56,942 nucleotides of DNA from Phormidesmis priestleyi BC1401 (GCF_001650195.1 NZ_LXYR01000033.1:1-56942), one strand, 5' to 3'; shown: positions 33,545 through 42,377, counted from the stretch's first letter. A program made the numbers and translations. Notes: generated from the sequence alone by a model not told the origin.

Positions 33545-33889
33545 ATGAAGTACGCTAATAAGCGTATCAGCATATCAGCTAATCCGCGAGGGATAGAAAT
33601 GGCTTCTGCTCATGAAATCAAGTGCATTAACAAGTCTGACCGTATAAATCCACACGAGCGCATTGCTGCGATTGGCTGTGTAAATGCAGACGGTTCAACG
33701 TGGAAATTGACTCGGGAACAGGCCGTTGCTGGAATTGAGCGAGGCGAATGGACATTCTTCGTAAAAGTTCAAAACCAGATTGCGAATGTAGTTGTAGCAG
33801 TCAGCCGATTTGGCAACAAGTATCTCAAGACCGTTGCTGATGGCGAACACCCCAACAATCTGTTGTCGTTGTATGAGTGCCGATACTGA
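33545..33889 (+). CDS. DUF3892 protein
   Basis: The pattern HEIKCINKSDRINPHERIAA, WKLTREQAVAGIERGEW, and the closing YLKTVADGEHPNNLLSLYEC matches the DUF3892 family, small proteins of unknown function often found beside defence and mobile genes. A start at 33600 (MASAHEIKC) fits the family's usual beginning better than 33545. It sits between the regulatory pair and the CBASS effector, 49 bases before palindrome C, and may be a stray accessory gene or a sensor. Confidence 0.75.
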   Translation: MKYANKRISISANPRGIEMASAHEIKCINKSDRINPHERIAAIGCVNADGSTWKLTREQAVAGIERGEWTFFVKVQNQIANVVVAVSRFGNKYLKTVADGEHPNNLLSLYECRY

Positions 33890-33938
33890 TAGACAAAGTG
33901 CGATCTCTAGTGCCTGCAAGCTGAGGGTCTAGTTGTGA

Positions 33939-33970
33939 ATTCTGTCGATTCACATTTTGATCGACAGAAC
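33939..33970. repeat. 32-bp palindrome, copy C
   Basis: The arms are ATTCTGTCGAT and ATCGACAGAAC with centre TCACATTTTG. It lies 192 bases upstream of the likely capV start, in the region where a promoter of the CBASS core genes is expected. Confidence 0.8.
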
Positions 33971-34007
33971 TTCAAAGGTTCATCCGCTTTCCGGTACTGT
34001 TGCATTG

Positions 34008-34055
34008 CATCCCACATATAGTGTATTTCTCTGAAAAAACGCTACATGTGGGATG
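34008..34055 (+). promoter_or_regulatory. Long hairpin upstream of capV
   Basis: CATCCCACATATAG and CTACATGTGGGATG can form a 14-base stem with one G-T pair and a 20-base loop containing GAAAAAAC. It sits between palindrome C and the CapV gene. It could be an attenuator, a leader hairpin or a second operator. There is no T-run directly after it, so a simple terminator is unlikely. Confidence 0.5.
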
Positions 34056-34161
34056 ACAATCCCTTTCTCCACTTGTTACGCTGTAGTACAAGTAGTCGCC
34101 CTGAGATTTCAGGATCTGGCTAGCTCAGGTGTCTGGCATTCTACCCTACGTTCTAGCAAGC

Positions 34162-35184
34162 ATGATTCAGTCTTCTCACTCAGTTGATTTAAATTCACAG
34201 ACCTTTAGAGTTTTGTCGATCGATGGGGGAGGCATCAAAGGACTATACTCTGCTCGCATTCTGGAACACTTTGAAGAGAGGTTTAACTGTCACATTGCGG
34301 ATCACTTCGACCTAATCTGTGGCACATCGACAGGAGGGTTAATTGCCCTTGGGCTGTCACTTGATGTTCCGGTCAGCCTCATCAGCAATCTTTACTACAG
34401 GCGGGGCAAGCGCATCTTTCCCCAACGCAACAGTCTATTAAGTTCGCTGAAACAGCTTCTTTTACGAAGCAAATACGATAACCAGGAACTTAAAGCAGCA
34501 CTGCAAGAAATTTTTGGAAACCGCACCCTCGCTGACTCACGCTGTCTACTGTGCATTCCTGCATTCTCGTTAACGGATGGTAGACCCTTCATTTTCAAGT
34601 ACGACCATCCCGAGGGCGACTTATGCCGAGATTGCCGGACGAGGTACGTTGACATCGCTTTGGCAACCAGTGCTGCTCCTGCTTATCTACCGATCGTCAG
34701 CATCGACAACTACGATCGCAAGCAGTTCATTGATGGCGGCGTTTATGCCAATAACCCAACCCTGGTTGGTGTGGTAGAAGCGCTTCGGTATTTTGTTGGC
34801 GCTGGAAAGAGATTTCAGAAACTGATGGTGCTGTCGATCGGTTCTTTAGAGCCAAATCCTGGAAGGCGCTTCGTCGCCAAGCACAACCGCTCAGTCATTG
34901 ACTGGAACAAGGATTTGATTTCTACCTTTTTCGAGGGGCAGGCATGCTTGACCAGCTATTTTGTGGAAACTCTAGCTCAACATTGTGGCTCTCCCTTTGA
35001 CTACGTTCGGATACCGAGTGCGCCATTGTCCTCGGCACATGCACGGATCATCAACATGGACAACACATCTAGCGAAACCCTGCAATTGATCTCTCAAATG
35101 GGCAATGATCAGGCACTGTTCTGGGGCAGAAAACCAGAAGTCACTCAATTCTTCAAGTCCCGCAAACAGTACATCATTCGGTAA
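34162..35184 (+). CDS. capV: CBASS effector CapV, patatin-like phospholipase
   Basis: The 340-residue protein has the patatin fold: the oxyanion hole FRVLSIDGGGIKGLYSARIL, the nucleophile LICGTSTGGLIALGLS and the catalytic aspartate FIDGGVYANNP. In type II CBASS this phospholipase is switched on by a cyclic nucleotide and degrades the membrane of an infected cell. I prefer the ATG at 34162 because it lies close to the conserved domain; a GTG at 34129 is also open. It is followed by the CD-NTase gene after four bases. No truncation is seen. Confidence 0.9.
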   Translation: MIQSSHSVDLNSQTFRVLSIDGGGIKGLYSARILEHFEERFNCHIADHFDLICGTSTGGLIALGLSLDVPVSLISNLYYRRGKRIFPQRNSLLSSLKQLLLRSKYDNQELKAALQEIFGNRTLADSRCLLCIPAFSLTDGRPFIFKYDHPEGDLCRDCRTRYVDIALATSAAPAYLPIVSIDNYDRKQFIDGGVYANNPTLVGVVEALRYFVGAGKRFQKLMVLSIGSLEPNPGRRFVAKHNRSVIDWNKDLISTFFEGQACLTSYFVETLAQHCGSPFDYVRIPSAPLSSAHARIINMDNTSSETLQLISQMGNDQALFWGRKPEVTQFFKSRKQYIIR

Positions 35185-35188
35185 TTCT

Positions 35189-36163
35189 ATGGCAGACTGT
35201 CACGCATCATTTTTAAGCTTCAATACTGTCATTGCCCTAGACTCAACCCGGAAAGGGCAATTACGTAAGTCTCGTAATGCAGTCCGTGAGCGCATTAGAC
35301 GCTTCTTCCGAGAAAAGAAGAATGGCTTCTTTCCCAAGTTCCACGGACAAGGGTCGTTTATGATGAATACCATCATTTACCCACTTGATGGTGAGTTCGA
35401 CGTAGATGATGGCATTTATTTCTTAGTCGATCGGAAGCCTACCTACAGCGTTAGCACTTTCCACGATTGGATTTACACAGCCGTGGATGGGCACACCCAG
35501 CAAAAGCCAGTCGATAAACAAACCTGTGTCAGACTCGTGTACGCAGGTCAGTATCATCTAGATTTGCCCATCTACTACGTGATCGAGGGGCAATGTCCAC
35601 GGCTGGCACATAAAAGTAAGGGGTGGATCGATAGCGACCCTAGGGACTTTATCAAATGGTTTAATGAGCAAACTGACGAAGACGGTCAATTGAAACGGAT
35701 TGTACGCCACCTGAAGGCTTGGAGCGACTACAGGTCTGGAGAGTTACCAAGTGGTTTAATCTTCACCATCTTGGCAGCCAACAACATCAGTTTTCACGAT
35801 AGGGATGACGTAGCGTTCTATCAAACTCTGGTAAACATCAAAAACAGCTTGGACAAAAATTTTGTCTGCTACCGCCCGACCACTCCTACCGATGAGGACT
35901 TGCTGGTAAATTACAGCAAAACCAACAAAGATTATTTTTTGGGGCAGCTTGACAGTTTCATTGCGTCTGCCGAGAAAGCCCTGAGTGATAAGACCAACCA
36001 GAAGGATGCTTGCAAAGCATGGCAGCGGCATTTCGGCGATCGCTTTCCCTGTGACCTTTCCCAATTTACCAGCGATAGTTTGCTTGAACCAGCCTTTGCA
36101 GCGGCAGCCCTGACCTTTCCCAATCGCCCTGTTGTTCCAAAGAAGCCAGGGGGTTTTGCGTGA
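35189..36163 (+). CDS. CBASS CD-NTase (DncV-like cyclase)
   Basis: The chosen ATG at 35189 gives 324 residues starting MADCHASFLSFN. The nucleotidyltransferase core is intact: HGQGSFMMNTIIYP (glycine-serine motif), GEFDVDDGIYF (paired metal-binding aspartates) and YHLDLPIYYVIE (third aspartate). It should make a cyclic di- or trinucleotide on phage infection. The C-terminus ends in KKPGGFA. A small terminal residue of this type is what Cap2 is known to activate and conjugate in type II CBASS. It overlaps the cap2 GTG start by four bases and follows capV. Confidence 0.9.
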   Translation: MADCHASFLSFNTVIALDSTRKGQLRKSRNAVRERIRRFFREKKNGFFPKFHGQGSFMMNTIIYPLDGEFDVDDGIYFLVDRKPTYSVSTFHDWIYTAVDGHTQQKPVDKQTCVRLVYAGQYHLDLPIYYVIEGQCPRLAHKSKGWIDSDPRDFIKWFNEQTDEDGQLKRIVRHLKAWSDYRSGELPSGLIFTILAANNISFHDRDDVAFYQTLVNIKNSLDKNFVCYRPTTPTDEDLLVNYSKTNKDYFLGQLDSFIASAEKALSDKTNQKDACKAWQRHFGDRFPCDLSQFTSDSLLEPAFAAAALTFPNRPVVPKKPGGFA

Positions 36164-37932
36164 TTGACATCTGGTTTCTTCGAGATTTGCAGAGGTTAGC
36201 CAAAGAACGGGCAGCGATCGCCGAACTGGAGGATCAGGTTCAGTGGTTGCAGGGAATAAATTGGACATTAGGCAGTAATTTGGCAGTAGAGGCAATCATC
36301 CATGCTCATGGGTATGATTACGCCGTGAAAATGATCTACCCAACACTCTTTCCAGAGGTTCCTCCCGAAGTTTACCCGCAGAATGCCCAGGAACACTGGT
36401 CTACCCATCAATATCTAAACGGTGCGCTTTGTCTAGAGTGGCGACCTGATACATGGCATTCTGATATCACCGGTGCACAAGTTCTCGAAAGTGCTCACAC
36501 TCTGCTCAGTACAGAAAATCCTCGTGGCACAGGAGAACAGCATGTTGTACCAGTACAACACGAGTTTTCTACGGGCCAGATTTTGCGAGGAAGCTACATT
36601 CGCGCCTATATTGCTGAGGATGTTTATACTTATCTAGCCGAGCTGCCGCTGTCGAGCGTTGGATTTGTAAATTGTTGGATGCACTGGCAAAGCCAGTCTT
36701 TCACAGTCTTTCTACAAGGCTTTCAACTTGATAATGAACTGCCTGCGTGGTGCGATACATCAATTCCTAAGATGCTAAATTGCACACAAAAGAAAGGATT
36801 TTTCTTCAAGACAACATACACATCTGAAAATATAAATCAGATTAAGAACTTAGATGACTTGAAAACCATTCTTGCACAAGAAAAACACGTTTTTGATGAA
36901 ATTGAGAGTGAATGGTTGAAATGTTCAAGAGAAAGCTTATTTTGCAATGTTCTCATTGATGTAGACAATCATATTCACTGCTTCCTAAAAATTTCAGCAG
37001 GCAGTGAAGATCTGTCAAAAGTGTCGCTGCTTTGCTCAGATTTCACAACACATAATCCACGGGTACCTATAGAATTGCACAACTTGTCTGGCAAAACTAT
37101 CGGTATTGTAGGTGTAGGCTCAGTTGGTAGTAAAATTGCAATTTCTCTAGCACGCTCAGGAGTAGAAAAGTTTTATCTAATTGATGAAGATGTTTTTCTG
37201 CCTGGTAACATCTGCCGTAATAGCCTCGATTGGAGAAACGTGGGTGAGTACAAGGTTCATGCCGTAGCAGGAGCTATTGCCTACGTCTCTGCCACTGCCC
37301 AAGTTGACGTTGCAACGTTGAACTTGGGTTGTCAAGAATCCAGCTTGCCATTGGATCGCGTTTTGCGACGCTTGGGTCGTTGCGATCTAATCATCGATGC
37401 AACGGCTAATCCAAAAGTATTCAATTTGTTGGCGCTCGTTGCCAAATCCTCTGCTAAACCATTGGTGTGGGGCGAAGTTTTTGCAGGTGGTATTGGGGGA
37501 ATGGTTGCTCGCAGTCGTCCTGACCAAGAACCTGAGCCGCAGACAATGAAGGCTGCATTTTACGAATTCTTGTCAATGCAGGATGTCTCGCTTCCATTAA
37601 CCCTAAATGAGCCATACCGTCTCGAAAATCAAGTGGTAGGTGTTTTAGAGGCTTCCGATGCAGACGTTAATATTATTGCAGGTCATCTCACCCAGTTGGC
37701 AATCGATACGCTGCTCTTTAAAGAGCCGTCATCATTTCCATACTCAATGTACTTAATTGGCTTACAGAAGGAGTGGATCTTTAAAGCTCCGTTTCATACG
37801 ATTCCCATTGACACTACGAGTCTTAATCTTCAGGAAGAGAGCGATTCTGTTTTGCCTGAAACCGTCTTCGAAGAACTCGACTTTCTAAAGAGGTTGCTGG
37901 AGGGAGAAGACAATGCAGATTCATCTGCCTGA
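36160..37932 (+). CDS. cap2: CBASS Cap2, fused E2-E1 conjugating enzyme
   Basis: The 590-residue protein starts at GTG overlapping the CD-NTase stop. The N-terminal half is E2-like, with the candidate cysteine in LNGALCLEWRPDTWHSDI. The C-terminal half is an E1/ThiF fold with the nucleotide-binding KTIGIVGVGSVGSKIAISLA and the acidic LIDEDVFLPGN. Cap2 links the cyclase C-terminus to target proteins and primes the system. Base composition changes: the middle (about 36740-37060) is noticeably AT-rich compared with its neighbours. It overlaps cap3 by 20 bases. Confidence 0.9.
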   Translation: MIDIWFLRDLQRLAKERAAIAELEDQVQWLQGINWTLGSNLAVEAIIHAHGYDYAVKMIYPTLFPEVPPEVYPQNAQEHWSTHQYLNGALCLEWRPDTWHSDITGAQVLESAHTLLSTENPRGTGEQHVVPVQHEFSTGQILRGSYIRAYIAEDVYTYLAELPLSSVGFVNCWMHWQSQSFTVFLQGFQLDNELPAWCDTSIPKMLNCTQKKGFFFKTTYTSENINQIKNLDDLKTILAQEKHVFDEIESEWLKCSRESLFCNVLIDVDNHIHCFLKISAGSEDLSKVSLLCSDFTTHNPRVPIELHNLSGKTIGIVGVGSVGSKIAISLARSGVEKFYLIDEDVFLPGNICRNSLDWRNVGEYKVHAVAGAIAYVSATAQVDVATLNLGCQESSLPLDRVLRRLGRCDLIIDATANPKVFNLLALVAKSSAKPLVWGEVFAGGIGGMVARSRPDQEPEPQTMKAAFYEFLSMQDVSLPLTLNEPYRLENQVVGVLEASDADVNIIAGHLTQLAIDTLLFKEPSSFPYSMYLIGLQKEWIFKAPFHTIPIDTTSLNLQEESDSVLPETVFEELDFLKRLLEGEDNADSSA

Positions 37933-38368
37933 AACCAGCGCCCAAAAACTGATTAAAGCTTTGAAACGGGCGGGTAGCAGGGAAATTGGCGGTATTTTGA
38001 TGGGCGAGTATTTGTCGCCGCAAGTGTATCAGATTGTTGAGCTGACAATTCAGAAGCAGCCGGGAACACTTGCTTCCTTTCTGCGGTTGCCTCGTTCAGT
38101 ACTGCGCCCTCTCCAAAGGTTCTTCCAGAGAACGGGCAATCAATTCACTCGCTTCAATTACTTAGGGGAATGGCATTCGCACCCTCTGTACTCTATTGAA
38201 CCTAGCAGTGTTGACTGCAACTCCATGTGGGAAGTCGTTTCAGATCCTGACGTAGGAGCCAACTTTGCTGTTTTGTTGGTAGTAAAACTGAATGAGATCG
38301 AGCAGTTAGAAGGCGGTGTTACGATTTTTCTTCCAAATCGCCAATTGTTTAAAGGTGAACTTATTTAG
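37913..38368 (+). CDS. cap3: CBASS Cap3, JAB deconjugating peptidase
   Basis: The 151-residue protein has the JAMM/JAB zinc site: an upstream glutamate in REIGGILMGEYLS and the EWHSHPLYSIEPSSVD motif (HxHP, seven residues, then SxxD-like). Cap3 removes cyclase conjugates formed by Cap2 and so sets the level of priming. It overlaps the end of cap2 by 20 bases and is the last gene of the core operon. Palindrome D follows 46 bases after its stop. Confidence 0.9.
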   Translation: MQIHLPETSAQKLIKALKRAGSREIGGILMGEYLSPQVYQIVELTIQKQPGTLASFLRLPRSVLRPLQRFFQRTGNQFTRFNYLGEWHSHPLYSIEPSSVDCNSMWEVVSDPDVGANFAVLLVVKLNEIEQLEGGVTIFLPNRQLFKGELI

Positions 38369-38413
38369 GAGCCTCATAACTCAAAAAGTGAAAATGCAAG
38401 GATCAGACATTAA

Positions 38414-38445
38414 ATTCTGTCGATTCAAATCTAAATTCGACAGAA
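38414..38445. repeat. 32-bp palindrome, copy D
   Basis: The left arm is ATTCTGTCGAT as in the other copies; the right arm TTCGACAGAA carries one change, and the centre is AT-rich. It lies between cap3 and the small tyrosine recombinase, so copies A/B and D bracket the CBASS locus. Confidence 0.75.
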
Positions 38446-38746
38446 AGTCTGAGCGTTACAATCTTGCTTGTTTCCTAAACCTATAAGTTTTACTAAACTC
38501 ATGAGCTTCAAGGAAGTTGGGTTATCGAAAAAATCAGTATTTGAGGGTGATACATTAACTTATTGATCTTTCCTAATGTAGACCTGGCTGAACATTCGTA
38601 CTGCTTCAGCCGTGAAAATTAATCGCTACGACCAGTCCAAAATCCTCTCGCCACAGGAGATCGCTTGATTGTTTGATGGCAAGGTGGGGTTGGTTTCAAA
38701 TCTGAAGCTATCGCAGCGGCTGGTTTCGGGTGAAAAAGGGGAAGGA

Positions 38747-39292
38747 ATGGAGGCGGTCGCCTTCCTGTCGTTGCTCTCTTATGTAGAGAGGTTACCGACG
38801 GAGCGAGATCGCGCCTTGTTTGGTATCTGCCTCTACACGACTGCACGGATTAATGAGGCGTGTTTGCTGCACACCGCTGATGTGTATGGGACAGATGGGC
38901 GGGTGCGCGATCGCATTACCTTCCGGCGAGGTACAACAAAGGGGAAGCAGGAGACGCGATCTGTCCCCATGTCGCCGGAGTTGAGACAATTGTTGGAGGG
39001 GTATCGGAGTGAGAAACCTTACCTCTTTCCAGGTCGCTGGGGGAGAGGTCATATTTGCCCGGAGTCTGCCGATGCCATTTTACGGTCAGCCTTTAAGCGG
39101 TTGGGGATTGAGGGAGCTAGCACTCACAGCTTTCGGCGCACGGCGATTACTTGGATGCACAACGAAAGGGTTCCTATCAAGCACATTCAGTCAATCTCTG
39201 GGCACAAGAGCCTATCAGCGTTGCAGCGGTATATCGGTGTGACGGAGAAAGATAAGGAGATGGCGATCGCTACACTAAGCTTTCGATCGTAA
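38747..39292 (+). CDS. Small tyrosine recombinase
   Basis: I place the start at the ATG at 38747, which follows a purine-rich GGGGAAGGA ribosome site, giving 181 residues. The catalytic set is present: arginine in YTTARINEACLL, a lysine-bearing beta turn (RRGTTKGKQETRSVPM), HSFRRTAITW (HxxR), SGHKSLSALQRY (histidine and tyrosine). There is no N-terminal arm-binding or core-binding domain, as in small FimB-like or transposon-type integrases. An 18-base gap separates it from the repeat element at 39311. It may recombine those ends or the 32-bp palindromes nearby. Confidence 0.85.
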   Translation: MEAVAFLSLLSYVERLPTERDRALFGICLYTTARINEACLLHTADVYGTDGRVRDRITFRRGTTKGKQETRSVPMSPELRQLLEGYRSEKPYLFPGRWGRGHICPESADAILRSAFKRLGIEGASTHSFRRTAITWMHNERVPIKHIQSISGHKSLSALQRYIGVTEKDKEMAIATLSFRS

Positions 39293-39310
39293 ACTGCATC
39301 TATCAAGTAA

Positions 39311-39433
39311 CAATACTCCGGACATTTTTCGAGACAGAGGCTGAAACTCGTATTCCACCGTTAGTATTTGCCTCAGTGGTGATGCTGAAACTCGCATTCC
39401 ACCGTTAGCGAATTAAAATTGTCCGAACTATTG
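39311..39433. mobile_element. Short inverted-repeat element, 123 bp
   Basis: The ends CAATACTCCGGACAT and ATTGTCCGAACTATTG are imperfect inverted repeats. Inside lies a 25-base direct repeat (39340-39364 and 39384-39408, beginning GCTGAAACTCG and ending CCACCGTTAG) with one mismatch. It shares its left end with the element at 42544-42729. It lies between the small recombinase and the Argonaute gene. Confidence 0.65.
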
Positions 39434-39444
39434 AAGTAAGAGAG

Positions 39445-40881
39445 TTACATATAGTAACTGTAGCTAATCTGCGGCTCATCATCTCCAGGGCGAAGATATT
39501 TCATTATTTGCCCAACCTTACGAGAACAGGCTAGTGTAATCGGGTACTTCCCGTCAAATTGGGTGTTATTCCAATTCATTTTAGTAAGTCCCAGGATTTC
39601 CCTACAAATTACTCCAGCAGATTCATCAGCCTTAACGATACGAATATCAAGGGGTTGAGGAATGTATTTTCCTGTGTATGTCCTATAGTACTCAACAGAT
39701 CCACGTGTGTATAAAAGATGATTTTCCTCATCAAATTCAATGTGCATACCGCGATACACTGGATACTCACTGCCACGCAATAAGCGCAAATCGCTGTCAA
39801 GGATTGTGATGAAATCAACGCTGCGAACTCCTAATTCGTAAGCGGCAGCCTCAAAACCCTCTATCTCTTCTTCTGTATACCTTGAAGACTTGTGCAAAAC
39901 CAAGCGACTGGGAGAACTGTTCATGGCTATATCGTATTCATTGAGTGCTCGTTTAAGAAGGTTATAGGCTTGCTCCTCTTTAAGGTTGGGACGACGATCG
40001 TCTTTATTAAGATCAACTGGGGTTCCACGAAGAATAACGTTTTGACCCAATTCATCAAAAATTTGAGCCAAGCTGGTATTCAAAACGCTGCCATCACGAC
40101 TCCGGTAGAAGCTAATGCCTACGAAACAAACTTGTGGACGATTTATATTAGTAATTAGCTTCCAGGGTACAGTCTGGCTAGCTTTGTAATATAGTGCTGT
40201 ACAGAAGTTCCATGCCTTTGTGGCGTCATCTTGTTGTCCCTTAGCATTTGAATCAAGTGATATCTCACGGATGATTTGAATCGGTTTGCCAAGATGCATC
40301 GTTCTTGCCTTTAAAGCCCGTCGAAAGTTAACTTCTAGTTCATCTTCCTTTTGCTCTTCATCAGTTTCTTCAATAGACTCTGCTACATCAGGCAGTCCTG
40401 ATGAAAAAATCTTGTCATACAATTTTGTTGGAACAACACAAATGATGACATCGATGGTTCGGTTCTGTGCCAAGAACTTAGCAAGACGATAATACATTTC
40501 TACAGATGCTTCTACTCTTTCATTCCAAGTAGCGAGCTTCAAGATGCTGCTAATATCAGAATTAGAAAGCGAGCGTGTAATCTCCTCATCAATAACTAAC
40601 TGAGCTTTATACCCGTCATCTAAGTTGAACCCACAAAAAGGAACCCTTAGATTAGGTTGGCGGCTTTCTGGAGGCGCATCAATTCGATTAGCACAGCGAT
40701 CAATCCATGTGTAAAGTTTGGAAAGAGCATCGCTCGTTCCAATGGCACCTACAAAAATCCTTTCCCTTCGTATTTTCAACCTCGTGTCGTAAACATCATG
40801 AGTTGTGATGCCGGCTCTAGGACAGACATGGGAACCTTGACCGAAATCCAGTAATGGTTCTTGAATTTGGTGTAATTTCAT
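39445..40881 (-). CDS. Short prokaryotic Argonaute (MID-PIWI)
   Basis: The 478-residue protein reads as a short pAgo, with MID and PIWI domains but no PAZ or N domain. Typical blocks are TALYYKASQTVPWKL, CFVGISFYRSRDGSVLNTS, AQIFDELGQNVILRGTP, SRLVLHKSSRYTEEEIEGF and the C-terminus ISYSYYM. The first catalytic aspartate of PIWI is replaced (VGISFY), so slicing is not expected, as in other short pAgos. Such proteins use guide RNA to sense invading DNA and activate the partner effector. The partner gene (40884-42377) ends two bases before this start codon. Confidence 0.88.
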   Translation of the reverse strand: MKLHQIQEPLLDFGQGSHVCPRAGITTHDVYDTRLKIRRERIFVGAIGTSDALSKLYTWIDRCANRIDAPPESRQPNLRVPFCGFNLDDGYKAQLVIDEEITRSLSNSDISSILKLATWNERVEASVEMYYRLAKFLAQNRTIDVIICVVPTKLYDKIFSSGLPDVAESIEETDEEQKEDELEVNFRRALKARTMHLGKPIQIIREISLDSNAKGQQDDATKAWNFCTALYYKASQTVPWKLITNINRPQVCFVGISFYRSRDGSVLNTSLAQIFDELGQNVILRGTPVDLNKDDRRPNLKEEQAYNLLKRALNEYDIAMNSSPSRLVLHKSSRYTEEEIEGFEAAAYELGVRSVDFITILDSDLRLLRGSEYPVYRGMHIEFDEENHLLYTRGSVEYYRTYTGKYIPQPLDIRIVKADESAGVICREILGLTKMNWNNTQFDGKYPITLACSRKVGQIMKYLRPGDDEPQISYSYYM

Positions 40882-40883
40882 GT

Positions 40884-42377
40884 CTAAAGTAACAACTCCA
40901 TCTGCTCTGTGTTGTCGCTATCCTCATCGCTATTTGTTCTTACAGGCAGCCAATCTTTATCAATTAGGGCTGGTGCATTTTCAAAAGTTATGAGGTCGCC
41001 GAAGGACAGAAATGGATATCGCTCATATTTATGAAATAAGTCAGAAGATTTCTCTGTTTTAAGAAATGCAGTAATAAAACGTAAATGATTACATACGCTC
41101 TTATCGTTCTCTTTACGCTTTAACCAGTCAAGATTTTTTTTGGCAAAGAATGACTTTCGATAACCATCAAAACTAAAGAACCAATCTGGAACGATACTCA
41201 AATACCACTTATTCCCAAATCTTATATATCTCGTTCTAAATCCAAAGTGTTTACATGAGAGAATTTCATCTGGCTTGTTATTTTTCATAACCCGCTCATA
41301 AACTGTTCGATGATAAGTAGACCCTTTGTCGTACCATTCTTCCTTTCGCTCAGAGTTATTATCAACTTCAGTAAATATAAACAACTTCTCTTGGTGCTGC
41401 CAAACAACGTCAAGATGATAGAGCTTTTGCTGTAAACATCTACCAAGAAGTGACTTAAAAACGTTTTCGTAATTATTGTCTATCTCATAAAACTCTTGCG
41501 AATTTAGAGGCGTTACTGTTCCTAAATCAATGATTGCTGTTATGGGAAGATCTTGATCTCGTAAATCGTGAAATGTCACTACTTTTCCTTCATGGCACGT
41601 CCAGTCTACCCCAAATTTCATTCCAGACTGCTTCAAAGCAGCAGCAGCTATGTCTCTTGTCGATGCACTTCGTTTGAGCGGTCGGTTAGTATCTTTTGAG
41701 TTTTTGATAACCTGCTCACGGTTTACTGCCAAATCTGCAATATAAATCAGACTTGGAAACTGTAATCCTAGAAGATTTAGGTAAACTTTTTGAGTTTCTT
41801 GTGTGGTAGTCTCTTTGATTAGTGGAGTTGTTCCATTCTCAACTGCGAAAGAGATATCTTGGTTTCCAAAATTAGCTTCTAAAATGTTACGAATTCGCTG
41901 AAGCTGATCGATTTGGAAACTGGAAATTCGCTTAATAAGATCTCGATAGTCTAGAATATCCGTTTTCACGTTGAACTGAATTTTACCTTGAACAATTTTC
42001 TGAAAACCTTTTTCTGAGTAGCTTTTCTGTTTCTCTGTCAAAATATAGATTTGCACTCTATCAAAAGTGTTGAAAAGTTTATGCTCTACAAAGCCATGCA
42101 AGGTATGCTTGATTTTGTCACTACCTGGAGTGGCAGTAACCTGAATTGCAACTTTTGCAGTTTCATCGCCTAAGTCGATTGCAGGATAGTTCAACCCTTC
42201 AGAATCATTAAGATTTTTGAGATCTCGATACCCAAAAACCTCCTTAAATATAGGAATTAGAATGGTTTCAGAAATTCGGTTGATATCAGTTCTACTTATT
42301 GCGTTATGCCCCTTAACTTGCGTCACAAAAACAGAGAGTAATTCGATGATGCGGTTTTGATGGTCTTGTGATCGCAT
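40884..42377 (-). CDS. SMEK-like/APAZ effector partner of the short Argonaute
   Basis: The C-terminal ~300 of 497 residues are an APAZ domain, the Argonaute-binding part of short pAgo partners: FPSLIYIADLAVNREQVI, FGVDWTCHEGKVVTFHDL, PITAIIDLGTV and CLQQKLYHLDVVW. The N-terminal ~170 residues read as a SMEK-type domain: TDINRISETILIPIFKEV, NYPAIDLGDETAKVAIQVTA, FDRVQIYILTEKQKSY, DILDYRDLIKRI. SMEK domains are found on NACHT/STAND-like proteins and their activity is unproven; the D ... QVT pattern hints at a PD-(D/E)XK-related fold. It is the upstream gene of a two-gene operon and should be the toxic effector. Confidence 0.82.
   Translation of the reverse strand: MRSQDHQNRIIELLSVFVTQVKGHNAISRTDINRISETILIPIFKEVFGYRDLKNLNDSEGLNYPAIDLGDETAKVAIQVTATPGSDKIKHTLHGFVEHKLFNTFDRVQIYILTEKQKSYSEKGFQKIVQGKIQFNVKTDILDYRDLIKRISSFQIDQLQRIRNILEANFGNQDISFAVENGTTPLIKETTTQETQKVYLNLLGLQFPSLIYIADLAVNREQVIKNSKDTNRPLKRSASTRDIAAAALKQSGMKFGVDWTCHEGKVVTFHDLRDQDLPITAIIDLGTVTPLNSQEFYEIDNNYENVFKSLLGRCLQQKLYHLDVVWQHQEKLFIFTEVDNNSERKEEWYDKGSTYHRTVYERVMKNNKPDEILSCKHFGFRTRYIRFGNKWYLSIVPDWFFSFDGYRKSFFAKKNLDWLKRKENDKSVCNHLRFITAFLKTEKSSDLFHKYERYPFLSFGDLITFENAPALIDKDWLPVRTNSDEDSDNTEQMELLL

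Noticed and set aside
31701-38445. The 32-bp palindromes as a CRISPR array
   Set aside because: Only four copies, spaced unevenly by up to kilobases and partly inverted, without regular spacers. No array is visible elsewhere in the window.
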